This document shows positions 47,209-56,803 of a stretch of 64,000 nt of DNA, piece after piece. Position 1 is the first letter of the stretch, and each line of letters opens with the position of its first letter. Source of the stretch: Verrucomicrobiota bacterium. Its GTDB lineage: Bacteria; Verrucomicrobiota; Verrucomicrobiia; Opitutales; Intestinicryptomonadaceae. Made by a program: the position numbers and the translations under genes. Under the pieces are notes generated by a model. The model was not told where the DNA came from. It saw only the letters and a list, made by a program, of their open reading frames with translations, and ran no database searches. The stretch is taken from the NCBI GenBank assembly GCA_003343565.1, contig QALA01000065.1:1-64000 (forward strand), given 5' to 3'.

Positions 47209-49863
47209 ATGAAGAACCCATTAGGAAGCCTGATCCAATTCAAGTCGAACGACGCCGGAAAAGAGGGTTATATTTACAGCCTCAAGGCGCTGAAAAAATC
47301 CGGGCTGGACGTTTCCCGTCTGCCCGTCAGCATACGCATAGTGCTCGAAAGCGTGCTGAGAAACTGCGACGGCAAAAAGATAACGGAGGACGACGCAAGG
47401 CGGCTGGCCTCGTGGAATGCGGAAAATCCCGGCGACTGCGAGGTTCCGTTTGTGGTTTCGCGCGTCGTGTTGCAGGATTTCACGGGAGTTCCGCTGCTGG
47501 TGGATCTGGCCGCCATGCGCGACGCCGCGAAGCGACGCGGGGCAAACCCGGCGAACGTGGAGCCGCTCGTGCCGGTAGATTTGGTCGTCGACCACTCCGT
47601 GCAAATGGACTACTGGGGCGCGCGGGACGCGTTTGAAAAAAACCTCGAAAAGGAGTTCGAGCGCAACCGCGAGCGCTACGAATTTCTCAAGTGGGGGCAG
47701 CAGGCGTTCAAGACGTTTTCGGTCATTCCCCCGTCGATGGGAATAATACACCAAATCAACCTTGAGCGGCTGGCGAGAGTCGTATTCGAAGGGGAGAAAG
47801 ACGGAAAAAAGATTTTCTATCCCGACACGGTTGTCGGCACCGACTCCCACACGACTATGATAAACGGATTGGGAGTCGTAGGCTGGGGGGTCGGCGGGAT
47901 AGAGGCCGAATCCGGAATGCTCGGCCAGCCCATATATTTTAAAATGCCCGAAGTTGTCGGCGTCAGGGTTGTGGGCGAAACCGCCGAGGGCGTGATGGCC
48001 ACGGACATCGCCCTGACGGTGACAAAGCTGCTGCGCGAAGAAAAGGTCGTGGGAAAATTCGTGGAATTTTTCGGGGAGGGCGCGCGCAGGCTCGCGCTGG
48101 CCGACCGCGCGACGATAGCGAACATGGCGCCGGAATACGGCGCGACAATGGGATACTTCCCCGTCGACGAAACCTCTTTGGAGTACCTCGCCCTCACCGG
48201 CCGCGGCGAAGGCGAAATAGCCCTGGCGCGCGACTACCTCAAAGAACAGGGCCTGTTCGGGATTCCCTCCGACGGGGAATGCGACTACACAAAGACGGTC
48301 ACGCTGGACCTTTCCGCCATAAGGCCCTGCATTGCCGGCCCAAAGCGTCCGCAGGACAAGATAGAGCTGGCGGACGCAAAGGCGTCGTTCGGCAAGCTCC
48401 TCGACGGCGCGGGGCAGACGCGCGCCAAGAAGGCCGACACCCCGTATGGGGAAATACGCGACGGCAGCGTGCTAATAGCGGCAATCACAAGCTGCACGAA
48501 CACGTCGAATCCGTCCGTGCTCATGGCGGCAGGGCTTTTGGCCAAGAGGGCGGACGAGCTTGGAATACGCCCTCCGAAATACGTCAAGACCACGCTGGCG
48601 CCGGGGTCGCGCGCGGTGACGGACTATCTCGAATGCGCGGGCCTGCAAAAGCACTTGGACAGTCTCGGATTCAATCTCGCCGGATACGGCTGCGCGACCT
48701 GTATAGGCAACTCCGGCCCGCTGGAGCCCGAAATAGCGGAGGCGGTAAAGCGCGAAAACCTGACGTGCGCAAGCGTCCTGTCCGGCAACAGAAACTTCGA
48801 GGCGCGCGTCCACCCGCTAATAAAGGCAAATTATCTGATGAGTCCGCCGCTGGCGGTCGCGTTCGCAATCGCGGGAAGAATCGACATAGATTTCGACAGG
48901 GAGCCGCTGGCAAAAACTCCGGAAGGGGCGGACGTGTTTTTATCCGACATATGGCCTTCGTCAAAAGAGGTCGCCGAGGCGGTCGCGAAGTGCGTCAAGA
49001 GCGAGATGTTTAAAACCCGCTATGCCGACATGTCCGGGCCGCGCCAGTGGAAGGAAATCGCCGGGGCCTCCGGAATCCTCTACCCCTGGGACGAAAAGAG
49101 CACATACATACAAAATCCGCCGTTCTTCGACGCGCCGAAAAATTCCGGAAGCGGCGGCCTTTCAAACATGCGCGCGCTGGCGATATTCGGCGACAGCGTC
49201 ACAACCGACCACATTTCCCCCGCCGGCGCGATTCCGCCCGACAGCCCCGCCGGAATATGGCTGCGCGACCGCGGAGTCCGCCCGGAGAATTTCAACTCCT
49301 ACGGTTCCAGACGCGGGAACGACAGAGTCATGACGCGCGGCACATTCGCGAACGTCCGAATCAAAAACCTCATGGCCGGCGGCGCGGAGGGCGGATTCAC
49401 AAAAATATGCGGGGCGGGCGAAAACGTCACGATATTCGAGGCGGCCGAAAAATACGCCGAGAAAGGAACGGGGCTCATAGTGTTCGGCGGGCGCGACTAC
49501 GGCATGGGAAGCTCGCGCGACTGGGCGGCCAAGGGCACGGCGCTGCTCGGAGTCAAGGCGGTCGTTGCAAAGTCGTTCGAGAGAATACACCGCAGCAATC
49601 TGGTGGGAATGGGCGTATTGCCCCTCGAATTTGAGGACGGAACCGACGCGCAAACCCTCGGCCTCGACGGAACGCAAACGTTCTCGATAAAGGGCCTTGA
49701 AAACGGCGTCGCCGCCGGAATGAAAGTCCGGCTCGAAATACGCGACGGCGAAAATGTCAGGGAAATTCCGCTGAACTTGAGAATAGACACCCCGATAGAG
49801 GCGTCGTTTTACAAGGCCGGCGGAATACTTCCTTACGTCTTGGACAAAATAGTCGAAGAATAG
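47209..49863 (+). CDS. acnA: Aconitate hydratase A
   Basis: TCA-cycle enzyme interconverting citrate and isocitrate. The 884-residue monomeric AcnA/IRP-type protein has the substrate and cluster motifs DLVVDHSVQMDYWG, VVGTDSHTTMINGLGVVGWG, TSCTNTSNPSV and GYGCATCIGNSGPLEP (4Fe-4S ligand cysteines). In the C-terminal swivel domain it has GDSVTTDHISPAGAIP, NSYGSRRGNDRVMTRGTFAN and GRDYGMGSSRDWAAKG. Length and order are normal. Related 2-methylcitrate dehydratases of this type exist, but the context gives no prp genes. Followed 4 bp later by the STAS gene. Confidence 0.96.
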   Translation: MKNPLGSLIQFKSNDAGKEGYIYSLKALKKSGLDVSRLPVSIRIVLESVLRNCDGKKITEDDARRLASWNAENPGDCEVPFVVSRVVLQDFTGVPLLVDLAAMRDAAKRRGANPANVEPLVPVDLVVDHSVQMDYWGARDAFEKNLEKEFERNRERYEFLKWGQQAFKTFSVIPPSMGIIHQINLERLARVVFEGEKDGKKIFYPDTVVGTDSHTTMINGLGVVGWGVGGIEAESGMLGQPIYFKMPEVVGVRVVGETAEGVMATDIALTVTKLLREEKVVGKFVEFFGEGARRLALADRATIANMAPEYGATMGYFPVDETSLEYLALTGRGEGEIALARDYLKEQGLFGIPSDGECDYTKTVTLDLSAIRPCIAGPKRPQDKIELADAKASFGKLLDGAGQTRAKKADTPYGEIRDGSVLIAAITSCTNTSNPSVLMAAGLLAKRADELGIRPPKYVKTTLAPGSRAVTDYLECAGLQKHLDSLGFNLAGYGCATCIGNSGPLEPEIAEAVKRENLTCASVLSGNRNFEARVHPLIKANYLMSPPLAVAFAIAGRIDIDFDREPLAKTPEGADVFLSDIWPSSKEVAEAVAKCVKSEMFKTRYADMSGPRQWKEIAGASGILYPWDEKSTYIQNPPFFDAPKNSGSGGLSNMRALAIFGDSVTTDHISPAGAIPPDSPAGIWLRDRGVRPENFNSYGSRRGNDRVMTRGTFANVRIKNLMAGGAEGGFTKICGAGENVTIFEAAEKYAEKGTGLIVFGGRDYGMGSSRDWAAKGTALLGVKAVVAKSFERIHRSNLVGMGVLPLEFEDGTDAQTLGLDGTQTFSIKGLENGVAAGMKVRLEIRDGENVREIPLNLRIDTPIEASFYKAGGILPYVLDKIVEE

Positions 49864-49867
49864 CAAG

Positions 49868-50359
49868 ATGCATTCCGAAACGAAGTATCTGGTCAATCTC
49901 GACGGCGCGCGCGCCACGATGCGGGTCGTCGGGCACGCCAGCTATTTGAACTGCGCAAACGCCGGGGCGTTTTTTTCCGAGGCGGCCGAACGCGGGGTGT
50001 CGGAACTTACGGTGGACTGCGCGGAGTGCCTGGGAATGGACAGCACTTTTCTGGGCACGCTGGCCGGCGGCGCCCTCAAGCTGCGCAAGGCGAACGCGTC
50101 GATGAGGCTCGTAAATCTGAACGAACGCAATATGGAGCTGGCGCGGAACCTCGGCTTGGAAAACATAATGATAGTGTCGCCGGCCGCGGACGCGCCGGAA
50201 CCGGACGCGAATGCGGATTCGCGCCGCAATCTCGGCGGAGAGAAGGCCGGATTTGACGACATTCTTGCCGCGCATCAAACGCTCGCCTCCATATCCGCCG
50301 AAAACGAGGCGAAATTCGAGGACGTGATATCGTTCTTGAAACGCGAAATGAAAAAGTAA
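49868..50359 (+). CDS. STAS-domain anti-sigma-factor-antagonist-like protein
   Basis: A 163-residue protein with a STAS domain (residues 5-105). The helix motif ECLGMDSTFLGTLAGG contains the Asp-Ser (D58-S59) where SpoIIAA/RsbV-type antagonists are phosphorylated. The last 55 residues are an acidic linker and a helix. It directly abuts a SpoIIE-type phosphatase gene (no intergenic base), the natural partner that dephosphorylates such antagonists. The kinase (RsbW-like) and sigma factor are not seen nearby. Confidence 0.82.
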   Translation: MHSETKYLVNLDGARATMRVVGHASYLNCANAGAFFSEAAERGVSELTVDCAECLGMDSTFLGTLAGGALKLRKANASMRLVNLNERNMELARNLGLENIMIVSPAADAPEPDANADSRRNLGGEKAGFDDILAAHQTLASISAENEAKFEDVISFLKREMKK

Positions 50360-51796
50360 ATGCTGTACATGGCAATATCGATAATCTCGCTTGCGTTGGC
50401 GGCGGCCATGTCGGCCCTCTATTTGAGAGGGCGCGTCGAATACCTGCAAGCCAGGGACGACCTATTCCGCTCGAACGAGGAAAAAGACATACTCATAGAG
50501 TTTCTCCACCGCAGTTCCGAATACGTCTCGCAGGGAGCAGACAGCGAAAAGCTCTACAATCTCATCGTGCGCGCCACGGCCCTGAGCTGCGGGGCGATGA
50601 GCGCGTGCGTATACGAAAAATCGGAGGACGGAACGCTGCATGCGAAAGCCGTGGAGGGGCTGTTTCCGCCGATGAATACCGAGGTCGGAAGGCCCGGCAG
50701 AAACGACAGCCGCGTGAAGTTTCTCGAAAACGTCATAGGGCGGGAGACTATAGAGGCCAACGAGGGAATCATAGGAGCCGTCGCCAACGACGGAACCGGC
50801 GTGCTGATAGAGGACGCCTCGGCCGACCCGCGCGTAAAAAAGCACGCCGACGAGGCGCTCGCAATACACAGCCTGATGGCCGTTCCCGTGAAATTTCGCG
50901 GAAGGATACACGGCGTGCTCGCCGTTGCCAACCCCATATCGGGAAAGCCGTTCACGCAGACCGACTTTTCCCTTGCGACGTCGATAGGCGAGCAGGCGGG
51001 GGTCGCCGTGCACAGCAGCGAAGCCATATCGGCGCTGTTGCAAAAGGGGAAATTGGATTTCGACCTGCGGCTGGCCAGCAGTGTCCAACGCTACATACTG
51101 CCCCAGTCGCTGCCCGGAAACGCCGATTTGGAATTTGCCGTAAAATACATTCCGCAACAGCTGATAGGCGGCGACTTCTACGACTGTTTCCAACTTCCGG
51201 ACGGCGCGTGCGGCGTGGCGATAGGGGACGTTTCGGGCAAGGGAATTTCGGCGGCGATTTTGATGGCGCTGTGCAAGACTCAGCTTAGAAACATAGCCCT
51301 AAAGGGGAATGCTCCGTCGGAAACGCTGAAGGAGCTGAATGCGGAAATGGTCAACACCATGCGTTCGGACATGTTTATAACGCTCGTTTACGCGGTGATA
51401 TCAAAGGACAACTCGAAAATTACCCTTGCGCGGGCCGGGCACGAGCTTCCGCTGCTGTACTCGGCAAAAAACGCGGGCGCGCCCGCGGACGAAATATTGA
51501 GCCCCGGAATGGCGGTGGGAATGGTCGGCCCGGAAATTTTCGACGCCGCCATAGGCGACGTGTCCGTGAACTTCGAGCGCGGCGACATATTCGTGCTCTA
51601 TACCGACGGCCTCACCGAGGCGACAAACGCCGAGGGCGCCGAATACTCCGGAGAGCGTCTGCGGCAGGCGGTCGCCAACCTTCACCTGCACGGCGCGGGC
51701 GAGATAAACCTCGGCATACAGAAGTCCGTGGAAAACTTCGCCGGAGCGCGCGGATTGCGCGACGACTTCACCCTATTTACAATCAAGCGCATTTGA
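50360..51796 (+). CDS. GAF-domain PP2C/SpoIIE-type serine phosphatase (RsbU-like)
   Basis: A 478-residue protein with one N-terminal membrane helix (3-22), a short coiled segment (25-55), a GAF sensory domain (about 60-225) and a SpoIIE-type PP2C phosphatase domain (about 235-478). The metal-binding motifs are intact: GGDFYD (270-275), GDVSGKG (289-295), YTDGLTEA and RDDFTLF. It should dephosphorylate the STAS protein encoded just upstream in response to a signal sensed by GAF, releasing a sigma factor or other target. Start ATG follows the STAS stop directly. Confidence 0.9.
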   Translation: MLYMAISIISLALAAAMSALYLRGRVEYLQARDDLFRSNEEKDILIEFLHRSSEYVSQGADSEKLYNLIVRATALSCGAMSACVYEKSEDGTLHAKAVEGLFPPMNTEVGRPGRNDSRVKFLENVIGRETIEANEGIIGAVANDGTGVLIEDASADPRVKKHADEALAIHSLMAVPVKFRGRIHGVLAVANPISGKPFTQTDFSLATSIGEQAGVAVHSSEAISALLQKGKLDFDLRLASSVQRYILPQSLPGNADLEFAVKYIPQQLIGGDFYDCFQLPDGACGVAIGDVSGKGISAAILMALCKTQLRNIALKGNAPSETLKELNAEMVNTMRSDMFITLVYAVISKDNSKITLARAGHELPLLYSAKNAGAPADEILSPGMAVGMVGPEIFDAAIGDVSVNFERGDIFVLYTDGLTEATNAEGAEYSGERLRQAVANLHLHGAGEINLGIQKSVENFAGARGLRDDFTLFTIKRI

Positions 51797-51839
51797 CGCT
51801 TCAAACCGCAAACAAAAATAACATAGAAAGAACAAGAAA

Positions 51840-52148
51840 ATGCCAGGCGTAGGAAAATTGCTCAAACAGGCGCAAAAGATGCAAAAGGCCATGGAAGCCG
51901 TACAGGCCGAACTGGAACAGATGTCGATAGAGGGCTCGGCCGCCGGAGGCGCGGTGCGCGCCGTCGTGAACGGACAGGGGACGCTCAAATCCATAAAGCT
52001 CGATCCGGAATTTTTGAAGGAGGACGCGGAATCCGTGGAAAGCTCAATCTTGGCCGCAGTCAACGACGCCGCCGCAAAGGCAAAGGCCAAAAGCGAGGAG
52101 GAAATGGGCAAGGTGACCGGCGGATTCGGAATCCCCGGAATTATCTGA
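51840..52148 (+). CDS. YbaB/EbfC family nucleoid-associated protein
   Basis: A 102-residue protein beginning MPGVGKLLKQAQKMQKAMEA, with the helix-beta-helix YbaB core (VNGQGTLKSIKLDPEFL). It binds DNA as a dimer. It sits 3 bp upstream of recR, the conserved ybaB-recR arrangement; dnaX, often the third partner, is absent. Confidence 0.95.
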   Translation: MPGVGKLLKQAQKMQKAMEAVQAELEQMSIEGSAAGGAVRAVVNGQGTLKSIKLDPEFLKEDAESVESSILAAVNDAAAKAKAKSEEEMGKVTGGFGIPGII

Positions 52149-52151
52149 CAA

Positions 52152-52748
52152 ATGGGCGAAACTTTCGACAGGCTCAAAAATTCGCTAAAAAAGCTTCCGG
52201 GGCTCGGCGCGAAAAGCGCGGAGCGCATGGCGGCGCATCTGTGCCTCGAATCTCCGCAGTCGGCCAGGGAGTTGGTGGAGCTTCTAAGCGACGCCCTCGA
52301 AAAAATAACGCCCTGTCCGAAGTGCATGGGTCTGGCGGAATCCGGCGAACAATGCCGCATATGCGCCAATCCCGCAAGAGACCCAAGCCGCATATGCGTA
52401 GTCGAAAGAAACGCCGACATAGAAGCCATTGAGCGGGCGGGAGCGTGGACGGGAAAGTATCTCGTCCTCGGCGGCAAGCTCTCGCCCCTGCACAAAATCG
52501 GCCCCGACAAGCTGAACCTCAAATTGCTATCGGAGCGCATAGAGAGCGACGGCGTGCGCGAGATACTTTTGGCGCTCTCAAACGACATCGAGGGAGAGGC
52601 CACATGCCACTATATCCGCGAGCGGATTGTCGGAACGCGGCAGATAACCCTCACGCGGATAGGTTTCGGCCTTCCCAACGGCAGCCAGCTCGGATTTGCC
52701 GATTCCGTGACGATAAAAAACGCTCTGGATTCGCGCAGGAGCTTCTGA
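52152..52748 (+). CDS. recR: Recombination mediator RecR
   Basis: A 198-residue protein that loads RecA at gaps with RecF/RecO. Seen: the N-terminal helix-hairpin-helix (LKKLPGLGAKSAERMAAHL), a four-cysteine zinc finger (CPKC...CRIC), and a Toprim domain with ICVVERNADIEAIERA and the C-terminal RIGFGLPNGSQLGFAD. Normal length. Translationally close to ybaB. Confidence 0.97.
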   Translation: MGETFDRLKNSLKKLPGLGAKSAERMAAHLCLESPQSARELVELLSDALEKITPCPKCMGLAESGEQCRICANPARDPSRICVVERNADIEAIERAGAWTGKYLVLGGKLSPLHKIGPDKLNLKLLSERIESDGVREILLALSNDIEGEATCHYIRERIVGTRQITLTRIGFGLPNGSQLGFADSVTIKNALDSRRSF

Positions 52749-52867
52749 TACGCCCGAATTTTGGACGCCGGAATGCGGCCGGTTGAAACGGGCAAATCGG
52801 CCCCCGCCCCGCAAGATGCGCGCAGGAGCGTGATTGTCGCCGGAAGATAATCCTTAAAAAATTCCAA

Positions 52868-54232
52868 ATGCGAAATTTCAATCCGATGAAAAGAAACACA
52901 CTCATAAAAAACGCGCTCGCCTTCGCATCGTTGGCGGCCGCGTTTGTTGCGGCGTTTTCAACCGGATTGTCAGCCGAGCGGGAACGTCCCGCAATCGCCC
53001 CCGCGGCCGCGCGCGTTTCCGATATGCCCGACGCGCTTTCCGCGCCTATAAACGCCCGTGCGCATGCCGATACTTTCGCGTACGCCAATACTTCCGCGCG
53101 CGTCAATGGGCACGCGTCGCTGTCCGCCCGCCCTTCCCCTTCCGACGCGCTTTCCGCGCAGGCGCACGCGCGCGCGCCAATGTCAATATTTAAAGACGCC
53201 CCCCGTTCCGCGCCGCTTTCGGCTCCCGCCTCATTTTCCGCGCCCGTTTACGCATTCGCATCAGCGGCCGTCCCCGCGGCGATTCCCGCGGGCGCAACTC
53301 TTCCAAAGCCGGAACGGGAAGCGCAAAAGGGCGACATCGGAATGTTGGACGCCTTCGTTCTCGGCCTCGTCGAGGGAATCACGGAATTTCTGCCCATATC
53401 GTCCACTGGACACCTCATATTGGCGAACTCGTTTTTGGGGCTGGATTCGCAACAACCCCTGCTGACCTCGGAAGGCAAAAGTCTGAAAAATCCGTCGGGC
53501 GAAGCCTACACCATGAAAATGGCCGCGGACTCATACGCGATAATCATACAGTTCGGCGCAATTCTCGCAGTGGCGCTGTTGTACCGAAATTCCGTGTTGC
53601 AAATGTTTATGGGATTGGCCGGACGGAGCAAAGACGGGCTGAAACTTGCCGCAAACCTCTTCGTGGCCTTCCTGCCGGCGGCGATTGCGGGGCTTATGCT
53701 GCACGATTTCATAGAATCCAATCTGTTCGGCGTAAGGCCGGTAATTGCCGCCCTCGCGGCCGGCGCGCTGCTGATGTTCGCCGCGCAAAAATTCTACGAC
53801 GCGCGCGCGTCGGACAAATCCCGCGCCTATCCGCGAATGGAAGACATGACCGTAGGGCAGGCTCTATTGGTCGGCATATTGCAATGCGTAGCCATGTGGC
53901 CGGGAACGAGCCGCTCGATGATGACGATTCTCGGCGGATACGCCGCGGGACTGCGCCCGGCGGAAGCGGCAAAATTCAGCTTTCTGCTGGGTTTGGTGAC
54001 CCTGACTGCGGCGAGTCTATTCAAAATATTCAAGGACGGCGAGGCCATTGTCAAAACCATATCGATAACTCCGCTGGCATTCGGCATGGCGGTCGCGTTC
54101 GTTTCGTCCGCACTGTCCGTCAGCTGGCTGGTGCGATTCCTCACGCGGAGGGGGCTGGCGCCGTTCGCGTGGTACAGGCTCGCGCTGGCGGCCGCGCTCT
54201 GCGCCCTGCTCTACCTCGGATATCTGAAATGA
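52868..54232 (+). CDS. uppP: Undecaprenyl-diphosphatase with a long N-terminal extension
   Basis: Recycles undecaprenyl pyrophosphate to the carrier phosphate for wall and polysaccharide synthesis. The core (residue 159 on) is a normal UppP/BacA, with EGITEFLPISSTGHLIL, the second motif PGTSRSMMTILGGYAAGL and eight to ten helices. Before it come about 158 residues: a signal-peptide-like start (1-36, ending GLSA) and an Ala/Ser/Pro/Arg-rich low-complexity stretch. The core may instead start at the ATG at 53342, which has GGCGA upstream. It overlaps the next gene by 4 bp (ATGA). Confidence 0.88.
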   Translation: MRNFNPMKRNTLIKNALAFASLAAAFVAAFSTGLSAERERPAIAPAAARVSDMPDALSAPINARAHADTFAYANTSARVNGHASLSARPSPSDALSAQAHARAPMSIFKDAPRSAPLSAPASFSAPVYAFASAAVPAAIPAGATLPKPEREAQKGDIGMLDAFVLGLVEGITEFLPISSTGHLILANSFLGLDSQQPLLTSEGKSLKNPSGEAYTMKMAADSYAIIIQFGAILAVALLYRNSVLQMFMGLAGRSKDGLKLAANLFVAFLPAAIAGLMLHDFIESNLFGVRPVIAALAAGALLMFAAQKFYDARASDKSRAYPRMEDMTVGQALLVGILQCVAMWPGTSRSMMTILGGYAAGLRPAEAAKFSFLLGLVTLTAASLFKIFKDGEAIVKTISITPLAFGMAVAFVSSALSVSWLVRFLTRRGLAPFAWYRLALAAALCALLYLGYLK

Positions 54233-55167
54233 CGATCGATGCGCACACGCATTTCTATCCGGATTTCGTCGCGAAAGATCCGGCGCGCTGGGCGGAAGGC
54301 GCAAAAGAGTTTTACTGGGGGCGTCTGACGGGGCCGCGCGCCGACGGAAAAATGTCGCTCCAGGGATTTCCGTCGGAGGAAAAGTTTATCGCCGACATGG
54401 ACGAAGCCGGCGTCGACGCGGCAATAATACAGGGTTGGTACTGGCAAAATTCGGCCGCATGCGCGGAAATGAACCGCGCAATAGCGGAGTTTTGCGCGCG
54501 GCAACGGGGGCGCATTTTTGCTTTCGCCTCGGTGAATCCCTCCGACATTTCCGCCGCAATCGGCATAGTTCGGAGCGCGAGAAAAGACGGCTTTTGCGGA
54601 ATCGGCGAGATACACGACGGAGTGCAAGGATTCGGATTTCTGTCGGAGAAATTCGGCAGGCTCGCAAACGCCTGTGCCGACGAAGAACTGCCGATATGCG
54701 TGCATCTGACGGAACAAAACGGGCGGGACTATCCGGGGAAAGTCGGAACGGACAACTTTGCGGCTTTTCGGGCGGCGATGAAATTTCCGCGCACAAAGTT
54801 CATATTTGCCCACTGGGGCGGTGGAGAAATTTTCGCCGGCAAAATACCCGAAGAATATCTCGCCCTGCCAAACGTGATTTTTGACTCGGCGGCAACCCCT
54901 TTGCAATTCCGCGGGGAAACGTTCCCGTGGAGGGAGGGGCCGCTGAAATTTCCCCGTTCGTGCGCGTTCGGCTCGGACTACCCGATTCGCCTGTACCCAA
55001 AAAAATTCAGGAAAGAGCAGATGAAAGCCATTGTGGACGAGGCCAAATCGAATGCGCCTATATCCGTTGCCGACGCGTTCTTTTGCCAAAATATTTTAAA
55101 TTTTGCGAATCTCGAAAGTATCGCAACCGCGCGGCATCGCTTGCCGGAAAAGCCCGCGCAACGTTGA
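54229..55167 (+). CDS. Amidohydrolase_2 family metal-dependent hydrolase
   Basis: A 312-residue TIM-barrel hydrolase. Metal ligands are visible in IDAHTHFYPD (H6, H8), the EIHDGVQGF segment, CVHLTEQNG, FAHWGGGE and the late aspartate in FGSDYPIRLYP. The family includes uronate isomerase-like and ACMSD-like enzymes; the substrate is not evident. It is coupled to uppP by a 4-bp overlap. A part of its 3' end is duplicated about 310 bp downstream. Confidence 0.78.
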   Translation: MTIDAHTHFYPDFVAKDPARWAEGAKEFYWGRLTGPRADGKMSLQGFPSEEKFIADMDEAGVDAAIIQGWYWQNSAACAEMNRAIAEFCARQRGRIFAFASVNPSDISAAIGIVRSARKDGFCGIGEIHDGVQGFGFLSEKFGRLANACADEELPICVHLTEQNGRDYPGKVGTDNFAAFRAAMKFPRTKFIFAHWGGGEIFAGKIPEEYLALPNVIFDSAATPLQFRGETFPWREGPLKFPRSCAFGSDYPIRLYPKKFRKEQMKAIVDEAKSNAPISVADAFFCQNILNFANLESIATARHRLPEKPAQR

Positions 55168-55280
55168 TGTGCGCCGAAAAAAGCTCCGAAGCTTGCAAGA
55201 AAGAACGCAAGAAAGACGCGAAAACAAAGACGCATTCTCCCTCCTTCTTCCCCCTCTTCTTCCCGCCCTGCGCGCCTTGC

Positions 55281-55352
55281 GCTCGGACTGCCCGATCCGC
55301 CTCTACCTTGAGAAAATTCAGGAAAGAGCAGATGAAAGCCATTGTGGACGAG
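55281..55352 (+). repeat. Partial duplication of the amidohydrolase 3' end
   Basis: 72 bp nearly identical to 54971-55041 inside the amidohydrolase gene (about 64 of 71 positions by eye, with one extra base that shifts the frame), then a TAA. The copy covers the codons around the SDYPIRLYP motif. It lies in the otherwise empty DNA after the gene, behind a pyrimidine-rich tract. Confidence 0.85.
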
Positions 55353-55455
55353 CCTGAATCATAACGCCTCTCTAACCGCAATCGACAACCGTTAAAAAAC
55401 GCCGCGCCGCGAAAGGCCCGGCAGAAATTTCTATTTTTCCAAAAACTTTTTGAGG

Positions 55456-56271
55456 CTATGCAATCTCGATTTCACGCAGGGAATTTCTCCATAACGCGCG
55501 ATATGCCAGATTGGCCAAATACATATAGGGCTTCATATACAATTTTACAAAAACATTGGATTTTGCGCCCGGATCCGCGGTTGTGGAAATATCGGATTTG
55601 CTCTGCGCGACGGACACTATATTTTCCCCCAGCAACCCGAATATTTTGACGCCGAATCTCCAATAAAACTGCAAGTCAAAATCTATCGGACGGTAAAATT
55701 CCCCGACCGACAACAATTTTTTCGCGCCCTGAAATGAAACGCATTCGACAGTTGTCAAAAACGGAACCTTCCGCCACGCGCACAAGCGAAATTCCGCGGC
55801 GGGCGAGGCGGACGACGCATGCCGCAGCGGCACAGGCGCGCTCTTCGACACTTTCAACGCCAGATGCGACGGCGGAATTTTTATATAGTCCCAATTTTTC
55901 AAACGCCCCAAGAGATTGACGGCATCGGGAAAGTTCTCGCCCAAATCCGCGTCGTCCTCCAAAATTACGGCAAAGTCAAGTTTCTCGTCCAATATCTTTT
56001 TCCACACGAGCATGTGGGAATAATAACAGCCCAGGGCGCCCGGCGAGATTGGGTTGAAGTCGAACAGCCTGTTCTTGGCGGAATTGAATTTCAACGGCGC
56101 GTTCAATATGCGCGGCGAATTGCGGTCGCGCTCCATAAAGACCGCCTGAAAGCGATCAAATTCCACTCCCAAACGGTTAAGATTATCCGTTATTCTCGCA
56201 AGTCTGTCTTTTCGAGAATCCAGATTTATAACGAATATCTTGTAATTGGCAGAATCCATCGCGCCTTTCAA
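55456..56271 (-). CDS. Glycosyltransferase family 25 protein
   Basis: A 271-residue LPS-type glycosyltransferase. The start NYKIFVINLDSRKDRL, the central ISPGALGCYYSHMLVWKKIL and the acidic ILEDDADL (metal-binding DxD-like, residues 105-109) are diagnostic of GT25, which adds sugars to lipooligosaccharide. Start alternatives are the ATGs at 56271 and 56259. The C-terminal 60 residues are basic and aromatic, suggesting membrane association. It stands alone, so the acceptor is unknown. Confidence 0.88.
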   Translation of the reverse strand: MKGAMDSANYKIFVINLDSRKDRLARITDNLNRLGVEFDRFQAVFMERDRNSPRILNAPLKFNSAKNRLFDFNPISPGALGCYYSHMLVWKKILDEKLDFAVILEDDADLGENFPDAVNLLGRLKNWDYIKIPPSHLALKVSKSAPVPLRHASSASPAAEFRLCAWRKVPFLTTVECVSFQGAKKLLSVGEFYRPIDFDLQFYWRFGVKIFGLLGENIVSVAQSKSDISTTADPGAKSNVFVKLYMKPYMYLANLAYRALWRNSLREIEIA

Positions 56272-56523
56272 AGTTCATTGGTTGATAAACCGCCGCGAAA
56301 AAATTGCCGGACGAAATTTTGTCATATGAGCGTTTCTTGACTAATCTACGGCCAAGTCAAATTTTTCCGAAGCAGTATCGGTTAAAATCCGCTGTGCGAT
56401 TTATCGCTTCTCAGAGCAATTCGGATTAAAATGCAAATGCCGCGCATAGCCCTCTGCGGGAAGGGGGGGCGGTGGACAAAAAACTTATCCGCCTTTGGCA
56501 AACTTCTAAATCGCATTTGCAAT

Positions 56524-56803
56524 GTATCGTGAAGTTTGATTTTGGAAAAATGAAGTAGGATTTGAAAAGAGGTTCTTGGGAAGAGTGTTGTAAGGGCAGT
56601 TCAGGGGGTTGTAAAGGGAGTTCAGCTTACGTTAAACTTGGAGTAAGACAAAAATCTTTCCAAATCTTACTTCATTTGGGAGGGTGCCGGCGCAAAAAGT
56701 TTCCAAACTCAAATCCGTCCGAAGACTCCGCCCCAAAGCCTTTAAATTCCCGCGATTCCCCATTATTCCTCGCAATTTCCCGTTTCCAATCCCATCTTTC
56801 AAA
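56524..56803 (+). repeat. Dispersed intergenic element, copy 3
   Basis: 280 bp with the same head (GTATCGTGAAGTTTGATTTTGG), arm 1 and arm 2, and the same end. The tail has four 10-bp GGGAAAT-type units rather than two. The flanking stretches (56272-56523, 56804-57303) show no gene. Confidence 0.9.
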
